Below are positions 45,510 through 53,438 of a stretch of DNA of 64,000 bases, in pieces. The notes below the pieces were generated by a model. It did not search any database, was not told where the DNA came from, and saw nothing but the letters and a program-made list of their open reading frames with translations. The position numbers were made by a program, and so were the translations under genes. The first letter of the stretch is position 1; the number at the start of each line of letters is the position of its first letter. Origin of the DNA: a bacterium (GTDB lineage: Bacteria; Ratteibacteria; UBA8468; B48-G9; JAFGKM01); contig JALNXB010000007.1 in NCBI GenBank assembly GCA_023230585.1, positions 7,730 to 71,729 of the forward strand, given 5' to 3'.

Positions 45510-46745
45510 ATGGAAGAAAAAAAAGAATATTTTGATGTTATAGTAGTTGGTGCAGGTCCTGCAGGGTGTATGGCTGCAATAAAAGCAAGCGAAAACAATA
45601 AGAGAGTACTTCTTCTTGAAAAAAATAATGATATCTGTAAAAAACTCCTTTTAACTGGCAATAAACGGGGGAACATAACCAATCTAAGTACTCTTGACGA
45701 GTTTTTTCCTAAATATAGGAACGGTAATTTTTTAAGGAATGGTTTTGCTCGGTTTTTCAATTCTGACCTTATAGATTTTTTTGAATCTAATGGGCTAAAA
45801 ATAAAAGTTGAACGGGGAAAAAGAGTATATCCTGCCAGCGAAAAAGCAGAAGATATAGCCAATCTTTTTAAAGTTCTTATTGCTGAAAAGAAGATACATT
45901 TGCACCTTAGAAGTAGCGTCACAAATATAAGTTACAGAAGAAAAATCTTTGAACTAACAACATCAAAAAACTCTTTTGCTTGCGAAAAATTAGTAATATG
46001 TTGTGGTGGAGCAAGTTTTCCAGATACTGGCTCAGAAGGAGACGGATATATATGGGCTAAAGATCTTGGGCATACAATTATTGACCCTCTTCCTGCTTTA
46101 TGTGGAATTATCACTGAAGAGTGGTACGTAAAAAAATGGCAAGGAACAACTCTTAAAAATATAGTGATACAGGCAGAACTTGAAGGTAAAAAAATTGGCG
46201 AAGAATTTGGAGAAATAATATTTACTCATTATGGAATAAGTGGTCCAGCTGCCTTAAACCTTAGCAGGATAATATCAGAAAATAAGGATAAAGGTCTTTT
46301 AAATATAGTAATAAACCTAAAACCAGGTCTTGATGATAAAACTCTCGATAACCGTCTAATAAGAGAACTTGAAACCAACTCAAAAAAACAGCTTAAAAAC
46401 CTTTTTAAAAACCTCTTACCGCTTGCATTAATTTCACCTTTTTTGAGGTATGCTAAACTTGATGAAGAAAAACTTGCTTCTTCAATAACAAAAGAAGAGC
46501 GTAAAAGAATATTGGACTGTCTTCAAAGGTTCAGTTTTGTAGTAAAAGATACTCGTTCTTTTAATGATAGTATGGTAACAAGAGGCGGGGTAAAAACTAA
46601 AGAGATAAATCCTAAAACAATGGAATCCAAAATTGTTCCTAAACTATACTTTGCAGGCGAAGTTATAGATATAGATGGCAAAACCGGAGGATACAACCTT
46701 CAAGCAGCGTTTACTACTGGATATGTTGCTGGAGTTAGTGTGTAA
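45510..46745 (+). CDS. NAD(P)/FAD-dependent oxidoreductase (HI0933/BaiN-like)
   Basis: 411 aa. The FAD Rossmann motif is VVGAGPAGCMAAIKAS, followed by the family-specific KKLLLTGNKRGNITN. Other conserved segments are CCGGASFPDTGSEGDGY, FTHYGISGPAALNLSR and the C-terminal FAGEVIDIDGKTGGYNLQAAF. The physiological substrate is generally unknown for the family. AAAAGGAA lies before the ATG. Its end overlaps the convergent radical SAM gene by 11 nt. Confidence 0.9.
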   Translation: MEEKKEYFDVIVVGAGPAGCMAAIKASENNKRVLLLEKNNDICKKLLLTGNKRGNITNLSTLDEFFPKYRNGNFLRNGFARFFNSDLIDFFESNGLKIKVERGKRVYPASEKAEDIANLFKVLIAEKKIHLHLRSSVTNISYRRKIFELTTSKNSFACEKLVICCGGASFPDTGSEGDGYIWAKDLGHTIIDPLPALCGIITEEWYVKKWQGTTLKNIVIQAELEGKKIGEEFGEIIFTHYGISGPAALNLSRIISENKDKGLLNIVINLKPGLDDKTLDNRLIRELETNSKKQLKNLFKNLLPLALISPFLRYAKLDEEKLASSITKEERKRILDCLQRFSFVVKDTRSFNDSMVTRGGVKTKEINPKTMESKIVPKLYFAGEVIDIDGKTGGYNLQAAFTTGYVAGVSV

Positions 46746-47679
46746 AATTTCTTAAATAGTACCTTTCACCTCTATACTCTATTTCTCTTGCTTTTTTTTC
46801 TGTTACAAGGTTTTTTATAACATCCCACGTCTTCCCAGCTTTCTTTAAAAGTTCTTCCACCTGTTTACTGCTCATTGGATGAACAGATATAATATTTAAA
46901 ATATCTTTCTCCACATCACCCGTATACCCAAACTCTACATCACCTATTCCTAAGATTAGTTCAGTATTCAGTTGAAACTCAGTAAAAATTAGGTACGCCT
47001 TGTTGATGATTTCAATACAAGGAGGTGAGACCCAATCTTCAGCAGGTGGTCTTGTAGGAATACCTATATAGGCAACCGAAGGGTTTAACCCTTTTATAAA
47101 ATTAGCTACCTTTCTTAATTCTTCCTCAGAATCGTTAATATCTTTTACAAGCAATGTTTCTGTTAACAACTTGCCTTTATATTCTCTTCTAAATATCTCA
47201 ATCCCTTCTAATACTTTTTTGTAATCAAGGTTTTCTGCAGGCCTATTTATCTTACCCCAAACATTTGCCTCAAAAGCATCAACCTTAATAGAAACAAGGT
47301 CGGCTTTATTTAAATCTGCACGAACATCTTTATCCCAAAGAAGAGAAGCATTTGTTATAACCGCAATTTTTATTCCAAATTTTTTCAACTCTTCTATCTC
47401 TTTCCCAATATTTATATCAAGAGTAGGTTCACCGTCGGGCACAAAGGTTATATAATCGATTTTTTCTTTTTTCTCTTGTAATATTTTAATAATACTACCA
47501 ACCTCTCCAACTATCTTTTCAACAGGATAGAAGGCTCTCCTTTCTGAGGTAACATTGTCTGTCCTTCCTATCTGGCAATATAAACAGGAATAACTACATA
47601 CTTTATATGGTATATTGTTGACTCCTAAACTCTGTCCTAACCTTCTTGAAGGAACAGGACCAAAAACTATTCTTTCCAT
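46735..47679 (-). CDS. Radical SAM protein (wyosine-synthase-like COG0731 type)
   Basis: 314 aa from the ATG at 47679, preceded by AAAGGAT. The cluster motif CxxxCxxC is C28, C32, C35 (CSYSCLYC). The N-terminus GPVPSRRLGQSLGVN and FVPDGEPTLD are hallmarks of this group. The last ~70 residues look like a winged-helix segment (MSSKQVEELLKKAGKTWDV). The substrate is unknown. It is not the AmrS partner of Memo, which has a different organisation. Confidence 0.85.
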   Translation of the reverse strand: MERIVFGPVPSRRLGQSLGVNNIPYKVCSYSCLYCQIGRTDNVTSERRAFYPVEKIVGEVGSIIKILQEKKEKIDYITFVPDGEPTLDINIGKEIEELKKFGIKIAVITNASLLWDKDVRADLNKADLVSIKVDAFEANVWGKINRPAENLDYKKVLEGIEIFRREYKGKLLTETLLVKDINDSEEELRKVANFIKGLNPSVAYIGIPTRPPAEDWVSPPCIEIINKAYLIFTEFQLNTELILGIGDVEFGYTGDVEKDILNIISVHPMSSKQVEELLKKAGKTWDVIKNLVTEKKAREIEYRGERYYLRNFTH

Positions 47680-48034
47680 TTTAAAATCCTTTAAAAAACT
47701 ACGTTCTGCCAAATTTATCTATGCTTTAAACTATAGTTGCGAGCAGTTTATCTTATACACAATTGTTTACTTTCCAATACACTCTTAAAGACGGCAACAA
47801 GACGAAGGTCCGACCTTCGTGATTACCACATACTTTTTCCCTTCCAATTTGTAATCCTGAACTTGTTTCAGGATCTCTAACTTAATCCACGCTGGTAATA
47901 GATACAGCGTAAAAACGAGATTCCGGATCAAGTCCAGAATGACATACAAAGGAAGTCTCCGCCTTTATCTTTATGAGCATTCTTTTTTGACACAACCAAA
48001 AACTATTGACATAATTATAATAAAAAAAGAACAA
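47680..48034. other. Spacer with hairpin and three-hairpin element
   Basis: It contains a near-perfect hairpin ACGAAGGTC/GACCTTCGT at 47802-47820 and the 96-bp element at 47849-47944. Near 47987-48021 two TTGACA boxes and a TATAAT occur, but their spacing is not promoter-like. No gene is seen. Confidence 0.5.
47849..47944 (-). repeat. 96-bp three-hairpin element, copy C (inverted)
   Basis: Reverse complement of the element at 45301-45396 with one mismatch (TGTCATTCT instead of TGTCATTCC near its end). It has the same three hairpins and lies downstream of the creatininase gene. Confidence 0.9.
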
Positions 48035-48874
48035 CTACGTCTGCTTCAATTCTACTTTCTTATATTTCCCGTCATATTTTTTTTCAAGTTTTTTTATTTT
48101 ATCTATTATTAACCTAACAGCTTCATTTACAACCTCTTTACCCAGTTTTTCAGAAGCTTTTTTAGGGTTACCTATAACACCTACCTTAACTTTTGGATGA
48201 GATATTGTCCGTGGAATTACAACGTCTTCATCTACAATTTTCTCTGCATACCAACCTTTAAGTTGCATTTTTCTAACAGCATCTGTGTCCCGTTCCATCT
48301 CTTCCATCCGTACAAGGTGAGGAGCAACAGCAAGCATCATAGAAGTTTCAAGCCAACCTGCATGCCAATCTTGGTCCTTAACAGCTTGTTTCCATCCTTT
48401 CCCAGATTCGTCAAAACTCCATACAGGAAACATTGACACCATAACATCAGAAAATATAGGATTGCTTTTCAATAACAGTTTTACTGAAATATCTATAACT
48501 TTTAGGTTCTCCCCGCCTCCGTGTCCTAAAAAAATATATATTTTCTTAAACCCTTGCGAAGCAAGAGAAATCAGTATATCAGAAATCACAAGAGCAGTAA
48601 CAGAAGGTGAGATATTTATTGTTCCGGGTAAAGAACCACCAGAAAAAGAGGTGTAGAAGACTGGCGCCATCAGAATATTCATTTTTTCAGCAACTAACCG
48701 TCCTACTTCACGCGCCATTAAAGCGTCTGTGATAAGAGGTAAGTGGTAACCGTGTTGCTCTATAATCCCAATAGGTAATATTATAGAATTGTTTTTTGTT
48801 AGATATTCTCTTACTGTTTTAACAGTCATCTCTTCCATTATTGGAAACCCCACTTTCTTCTTATCTTTACTCAT
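48035..48874 (-). CDS. Creatininase-family amidohydrolase
   Basis: 279 aa. The family motif is PIGIIEQHGYHLPLITDAL (metal-binding Glu, His and Asp), with LGHGGGENLKV and DQDWHAGWLETS further on. Members cleave creatinine or act on formamidopyrimidine/lactam intermediates, and the substrate here is unknown. The ATG at 48874 is chosen because AAGGAGATAAGG lies directly upstream. It follows the ceramidase-like gene after 16 nt, so the two share a transcript. Confidence 0.88.
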   Translation of the reverse strand: MSKDKKKVGFPIMEEMTVKTVREYLTKNNSIILPIGIIEQHGYHLPLITDALMAREVGRLVAEKMNILMAPVFYTSFSGGSLPGTINISPSVTALVISDILISLASQGFKKIYIFLGHGGGENLKVIDISVKLLLKSNPIFSDVMVSMFPVWSFDESGKGWKQAVKDQDWHAGWLETSMMLAVAPHLVRMEEMERDTDAVRKMQLKGWYAEKIVDEDVVIPRTISHPKVKVGVIGNPKKASEKLGKEVVNEAVRLIIDKIKKLEKKYDGKYKKVELKQT

Positions 48875-48890
48875 CCTTATCTCCTTAAAA

Positions 48891-50177
48891 TTACTTTTCT
48901 TTTGAAAGTTCATTCAACATCTCAATGACTTTATCAACCATCATCTCAACACCTTCTGCAGAGGCTTTGTTACCTCGAGTAACCAACGGTTCATACCCGC
49001 CTTCCAGCCACGCTTTTTTAGTAACCAAATACCCGAGAGTATCTGCACCTAATTCAACAGGATATGTCCAACCAAAGGGGCTCTCTTTTTTTATTTTTAA
49101 CCCTGATTCAACAAAAGTCTCCCCAGGAAGAGATGTAAACCCTATATCGCCAATTCGCCAAGCCTGCAAAATAGTTACATCTTCTTTTTTTCCTTCTTTT
49201 CTTATATGTTCCAGTTCGTTGAAAAAATATTGTTGTGATTCTTCTGACCATCCAGAATCAGATATCCTTTTCTCTTGGGCACTTCCAAAATCTCTTCTTG
49301 GCACAACCACCTCTTTTTTTATTGCTGAAAGTTTTAAAGGAATATTTTTAGGGTTACGTTTTTCAAGCGCTGGAATTATTTTTTCTGCAAGTTTATCACC
49401 AACCGCTCTATGCTTTAAATCATTTGAGTTTATATCTGCAAATGTTCCAGGGAGAAACAGAGTTACTACCTGTTTACCAAACCTTTCATTAATCCTTGAA
49501 GCAACAACAGCAGGATAATCTCCACTAAATCTTGGTCCAAAATTTGTGTTGGTATGTAGAGTAAAATGGAACATCACAGACATTAGGTTTCCTTCTTCAT
49601 CATCAAAAGCAAGTATACCTATCTCGGGGTCAGTAAAACCAGAAGAACCAAGGGATTGTTCTTCTTCAGGTGCCTGCTGTAAGTTCCAGGTATTTATTAC
49701 TTTACCGTCCTTAAAAGATACTCTACGATTATGTCCTAACCCGTAATGAAAACTTCTCTGACGGCTAAACCTTGCAGGTTTCTTTGATGAATCAGCAACA
49801 ACTACAGATTCAACTGCCTTTCCGCATAAAGAAGTTAACCAATCCATATTTACATTGTCATTTTTAGTTGAGGTGGGTATAGTATATGGTCCTGTATGAG
49901 TATGTGATGTTGTCCAGATTATATGGCTTGCAGGAATACCTGTCTTCTCTGAAGCGATTGAAACAAAAGCATCTCCAAATTCTCGAGAAAGTTTCACAAG
50001 GTCAAAAACAACATATACCAACCTTTCTCCATTAGACTCCAAAACTATTGATTTTACGTAAAGAGGGTCCTCAATGCCTATAGATATTCTCGGTTTGAGA
50101 CTTCCAGCCAGAGGTGTCCCAACCGGGGGTGTAATGTCAACTTCAGATGTTCCTACCAATAACTTGTTTTTTACCAT
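48891..50177 (-). CDS. Neutral/alkaline ceramidase-like protein
   Basis: 428 aa. It resembles the N-terminal catalytic region of neutral ceramidases: VGTSEVDITPPVGTPLAG, the zinc-site SHTHTGP, HFTLHTNTNFGPRFSGDYP and FLPGTFADIN. It is shorter than full ceramidases and has no visible signal peptide, so it may hydrolyse another amide. The ATG at 50177 has AGGAGA nine bases upstream. It leads a unit with the creatininase gene from a consensus promoter. Confidence 0.82.
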   Translation of the reverse strand: MVKNKLLVGTSEVDITPPVGTPLAGSLKPRISIGIEDPLYVKSIVLESNGERLVYVVFDLVKLSREFGDAFVSIASEKTGIPASHIIWTTSHTHTGPYTIPTSTKNDNVNMDWLTSLCGKAVESVVVADSSKKPARFSRQRSFHYGLGHNRRVSFKDGKVINTWNLQQAPEEEQSLGSSGFTDPEIGILAFDDEEGNLMSVMFHFTLHTNTNFGPRFSGDYPAVVASRINERFGKQVVTLFLPGTFADINSNDLKHRAVGDKLAEKIIPALEKRNPKNIPLKLSAIKKEVVVPRRDFGSAQEKRISDSGWSEESQQYFFNELEHIRKEGKKEDVTILQAWRIGDIGFTSLPGETFVESGLKIKKESPFGWTYPVELGADTLGYLVTKKAWLEGGYEPLVTRGNKASAEGVEMMVDKVIEMLNELSKEK

Positions 50178-50223
50178 TTTAATCGTCTCCTGTAAGTTAT
50201 AAGTAAACATTGCGTATAAATGA

Positions 50224-50251
50224 ATTATACACCTTTTAACACCTCTGTCAA
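50224..50251 (-). promoter_or_regulatory. Consensus promoter of the ceramidase-creatininase unit
   Basis: On the minus strand TTGACA (50246-50251), a 16-bp spacer and TATAAT (50224-50229). Both boxes are perfect. Confidence 0.75.
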
Positions 50252-50263
50252 ACAAAATTTAAC

Positions 50264-50292
50264 TTGATTAAAGATGTGAAGTTTTGTATACT
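50264..50292 (+). promoter_or_regulatory. Promoter of alr
   Basis: TTGATT (50264-50269), a 17-bp spacer and TATACT (50287-50292), divergent from the ceramidase promoter with only 12 bp between the two -35 boxes. A shared regulator could sit there. Confidence 0.6.
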
Positions 50293-50353
50293 GATACTGT
50301 TAAATTACTTTTTAAAACCAAATTTTATAAGAAAATTACGGAGAAGAGAAACA

Positions 50354-51445
50354 ATGAAAGACGGAATAAGGGTCACAAGAGTCGAAATCAATCTTAATAA
50401 TACAAGACACAACCTTAACGAAATCAGAAAAAAGGTTGGAAAATCAAAAATAATGGCTGTAATGAAAGGGAACGCTTATGGACACGGTATGGTTGGGGTA
50501 AGCCGTTTTCTTGAAAAAGAAGGGGTGGATTATATTGGCATAGCTCTACTTGAAGAGGGAATTGAACTTAGAAAAGCAGGTATTAAAATCCCTATACTTG
50601 TCCTTAGTGGTATACAAGCAGAAGAGGCAGAAGAAGCAGTTAAGTACGACTTGACTATAAACCTATGTAATATGAAGGTTGCAGAACAACTATCTTTAGC
50701 CTCTCAAAAACTCAACAAAACAGCCATTGCACACTTAAAAATCGATACAGGTCAGATACGTTATGGGTTACTACCAAAAGATACCCTGCCTTTTGTTAAA
50801 GAGGTTTCTAAATTAAAAGGTGTTATTCTTGAAGGAATATTTTCTTATGGCGGAACGTCCGAGGAAAAATTAGATATCTTTTTAAAACTACTTGATTCTC
50901 TTGAGAAAGAAGGTTACACATTTAAATTGAGGCATATTGCAAGTAGCGGTTCTCTTTATATTGATTACTCTAAGAGTTATCTTGATATGGTAAGGGCCGG
51001 TCTTTTTTTTCACGGTACAGGCAGAAATGCTGCTGAGTTAAATTTAAGACCAGCCTTTTCAATGAAAAGCGCTGTAGCTTTTTCAAAAATAGTACCTGCT
51101 GGCAGATTTAGTTTTTATGGGCTGGGTTACGAACTGAAAGAACCGACCAATATATTAATAATAGCCATGGGCTACGGAGACGGTTATTTTAAAGCCCTTT
51201 CGCGTAAGAGTGAAGTTTTAATCAGAGGTAAACGGTTTCCTATTGTTGGTATAGGTATGGACACCCTAATAGTAAAAACTGATAAAGAAGAGATACAAGC
51301 AGGGGAAGAGGTTCAAATTATAGGAAAACAGGGTAATGAAGAGATTACAGTTTACGAAATTGCTCAAAAACTTGGTATAGGAGTTAACGAGTTTACAGGA
51401 GCAATTTCAACAAGAGTCCCAAGAGTTTTTATTGAAAAGGAATAA
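50354..51445 (+). CDS. alr: Alanine racemase
   Basis: 363 aa from the ATG at 50354. An upstream in-frame start at 50264 overlaps the promoter and is unlikely. The PLP lysine is K38 in VMKGNAYGHG (usually VKANAYGHG, so the Ala next to Lys is Gly). Other conserved parts are HLKIDTGQIRYGL, IASSGSLY, the C-terminal AMGYGDGYFKAL, and VGIGMDTLIV, where most relatives have MDQ. It makes D-alanine for peptidoglycan. An amino-acid racemase of other specificity is possible. Confidence 0.88.
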   Translation: MKDGIRVTRVEINLNNTRHNLNEIRKKVGKSKIMAVMKGNAYGHGMVGVSRFLEKEGVDYIGIALLEEGIELRKAGIKIPILVLSGIQAEEAEEAVKYDLTINLCNMKVAEQLSLASQKLNKTAIAHLKIDTGQIRYGLLPKDTLPFVKEVSKLKGVILEGIFSYGGTSEEKLDIFLKLLDSLEKEGYTFKLRHIASSGSLYIDYSKSYLDMVRAGLFFHGTGRNAAELNLRPAFSMKSAVAFSKIVPAGRFSFYGLGYELKEPTNILIIAMGYGDGYFKALSRKSEVLIRGKRFPIVGIGMDTLIVKTDKEEIQAGEEVQIIGKQGNEEITVYEIAQKLGIGVNEFTGAISTRVPRVFIEKE

Positions 51446-51452
51446 ATATAAT

Positions 51453-52187
51453 ATGGTTAAATTGAATGTTTATCTTTCCAGATGCGGTGTTGCCTCTAGG
51501 CGGAAAGCAGATACGCTAATAAAAAATGGTGCTGTATCTATAAATGGAAAAAGAGTCTTCCAACCATACATAGAAGTTGATGAAGATTCTGACATTATTA
51601 AGGTCTTTGACAAAAGGATTTCACTACAAAAAAAAGTCTATCTTGCACTAAACAAACCAGAAGGGTATACATCCACTTTAAAAGATAGATTTGCCACTCT
51701 AAAGGTTACAGATTTAATACCACCTGAAATGGGAAAAGTTTTTCCAGCAGGTCGATTGGATAAAAACTCTACTGGGCTCATTATTTTAACAACTGACGGG
51801 GATTTTGCTCAATCTATGACACATCCAGCATTTGAGGTTGAAAAAGAGTATGAAGTTACTGTAACACCAGTATTTGACCCTAAAAAAATATATATCTTAA
51901 AAAAGGGTATCCTTGATGAAGGGGAAAGGTTAAAAGCCCACTCCGGAAAAATGATAAAGAACCTACCTTTACAGAAAAGAAGCCTTATTTCTATTGTTAT
52001 GAAAGAAGGCAAAAAAAGAGAGGTTCGAAGGATGTTTGAAAGACTAAATTACACAATCATTTCACTTGAGAGAGTTAGAATAGGAAATATCCTATTAGGT
52101 GGATTAAAACCTGGTGAATATAGACCCTTATCTCAAAAAGAAATCTCTTTCTTCCTCAAAAGAACACCTAAGACTATTGAAACTTAA
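51453..52187 (+). CDS. rRNA pseudouridine synthase, RsuA/RluB family
   Basis: 244 aa. The S4 RNA-binding domain is VYLSRCGVASRRKADTLIKNGAVSING split across residues ~5-35. The catalytic domain has GRLDKNSTGLIILTTDGD with the catalytic Asp, and KREVRRMFERLNY. It modifies 23S or 16S rRNA uridines. The ATG at 51453 is chosen because AAAGGA lies upstream and the S4 domain begins there. It follows alr by 7 nt. Confidence 0.92.
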   Translation: MVKLNVYLSRCGVASRRKADTLIKNGAVSINGKRVFQPYIEVDEDSDIIKVFDKRISLQKKVYLALNKPEGYTSTLKDRFATLKVTDLIPPEMGKVFPAGRLDKNSTGLIILTTDGDFAQSMTHPAFEVEKEYEVTVTPVFDPKKIYILKKGILDEGERLKAHSGKMIKNLPLQKRSLISIVMKEGKKREVRRMFERLNYTIISLERVRIGNILLGGLKPGEYRPLSQKEISFFLKRTPKTIET

Positions 52188-52192
52188 CTGGT

Positions 52193-52513
52193 TTATGAAA
52201 TTATACTACCGGGTGATGTTTCTCTATCTGTTGTAAGCATAGAAAGTTTGTCATCAGACAAGGTAGCCAAAAGCATACCTTTACTTTCAATACCTCTTAT
52301 AACTTTTGGTTCAAGATTAACCAGCACCACGACTGTTTTACCAACAAGTTCTTCTTTGGTATACCAGGGTTTTATACCAGCAACCAATTTTCTTACCTCT
52401 ATACCTATATCAACAGTAACAAGATACAACTTGTCTGCCCCTTCAATATCTTCAACCTCCAGAACTTTTCCAATCCGTATTTCCATCTCTTTGAAAGCAT
52501 TGTAACTAATCAT
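52193..52513 (-). CDS. Free-standing tRNA-binding domain protein (MetG-beta/CsaA-like)
   Basis: 106 aa OB-fold tRNA-binding domain. Motifs are MEIRIGKVLEVEDIEGADKLY, GKTVVVLVNLEPKVIRGIESKGMLLA and a final SPGSII. It matches the C-terminal domain of MetRS as a separate chain; CsaA and Trbp111 are similar. AGGAGGAGAAGAAA precedes the ATG. No metG is nearby. It is convergent with the pseudouridine synthase gene, 5 nt apart. Confidence 0.88.
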   Translation of the reverse strand: MISYNAFKEMEIRIGKVLEVEDIEGADKLYLVTVDIGIEVRKLVAGIKPWYTKEELVGKTVVVLVNLEPKVIRGIESKGMLLATLSDDKLSMLTTDRETSPGSIIS

Positions 52514-52588
52514 TTTCTTCTCCTCCTGTTTATTTCAGTATTTTGCTTTTGTTGTTTGTTTTTCGCTTGCTAATCGACGCCTTTTATT

Positions 52589-52652
52589 CCCCTACTCTGA
52601 GCCTGTTGAACCTAAAAGAGGACAAAAAAGGGAGTGAGTAGACACCTTATAC
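52589..52652 (-). repeat. Composite of dispersed-repeat fragments
   Basis: The segment from 52589 to 52612 is the reverse complement of 44903-44926 (both contain AGCCTGTTGAACC or its complement). The one from 52632 to 52652 is a variant of the 21-nt motif. Here the pieces are in a different order and lie between the IMPase stop and the tRNA-binding gene. Confidence 0.65.
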
Positions 52653-53393
52653 TTTTTTATTTAACTCTTCAAATTGAATAAGGTTATTTCCTGCAAAATG
52701 TAGAACCGTACCATCAAAAGGAACCTTTTGATATTCTCCTCCTGCCTCTTCTACAATTATTTTACCTGCTGCAACATCCCATTCTTTTAAACCAGCTTCA
52801 ACAAAAATATCTGTCCTACCTGAAGCTACATAACACAAATCAAGAGCTGCAGCACCCATAATTCTTACTTTCTTTACATCCATCACCAAAGAAGAGAAAA
52901 TATCTGTTCCTGTCTTGATTTCTTTTTGGGTCTTCATCAAACCAACAGTGAGTACAGATTCCTTTAAAGTTTGAACTTTACTTACCTCTATCTTTTCACC
53001 ATTTAAAAATGCACCTTCTCCTGTAAACGCTTGAAAAATTTCATCTCTAAAAAAATCATATACTACCCCAAACCCTTTATCTCCATTTAAACAAGCTATA
53101 GAAACACAGCATTGAGGTATCCCCCTATAATAATTAAAAGTTCCATCAAGCGGGTCTATTATCCACAAATATCCTGAAGAACTCTCCTTATTTCCTTTTT
53201 CTTCAGAAATATAACCATCACAAGGAAAATATTTTTCTATTCCGTTAAGTATAAGTTTTTCGCTATCTTGGTCTTGGACAAGTTTAATATCATAAGGAAA
53301 TTCTTGAAATATAGTGGGAAACTTTGCTGATTTTTTTAATAATCCTCCAGCTTCTTTTGCTAAAACAATAGATTCTTGGTATCTTTTTTTCAT
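52647..53393 (-). CDS. Inositol monophosphatase-family protein
   Basis: 248 aa. Metal and catalytic motifs are ISEEKGN, WIIDPLDGTFNYYRGIP and the C-terminal KEWDVAAGKIIVEEAGG. It likely hydrolyses inositol phosphate, a sugar phosphate or PAP (CysQ-like). The assignment within the superfamily is open. Its 3' end runs into the repeat fragment. Confidence 0.9.
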   Translation of the reverse strand: MKKRYQESIVLAKEAGGLLKKSAKFPTIFQEFPYDIKLVQDQDSEKLILNGIEKYFPCDGYISEEKGNKESSSGYLWIIDPLDGTFNYYRGIPQCCVSIACLNGDKGFGVVYDFFRDEIFQAFTGEGAFLNGEKIEVSKVQTLKESVLTVGLMKTQKEIKTGTDIFSSLVMDVKKVRIMGAAALDLCYVASGRTDIFVEAGLKEWDVAAGKIIVEEAGGEYQKVPFDGTVLHFAGNNLIQFEELNKKV

Positions 53394-53438
53394 TTTTATA
53401 AGGTTTCCTTCTGAGTTTTTAATTAATAAGAAGAAAAT

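Noticed and set aside
46735..47679. Radical SAM gene as the missing AmmeMemoRadiSam partner
   Set aside because: Its N-terminus and cluster spacing fit the wyosine-synthase-like group rather than the PflA-like AmrS protein, and it is not next to Memo or AMMECR1.
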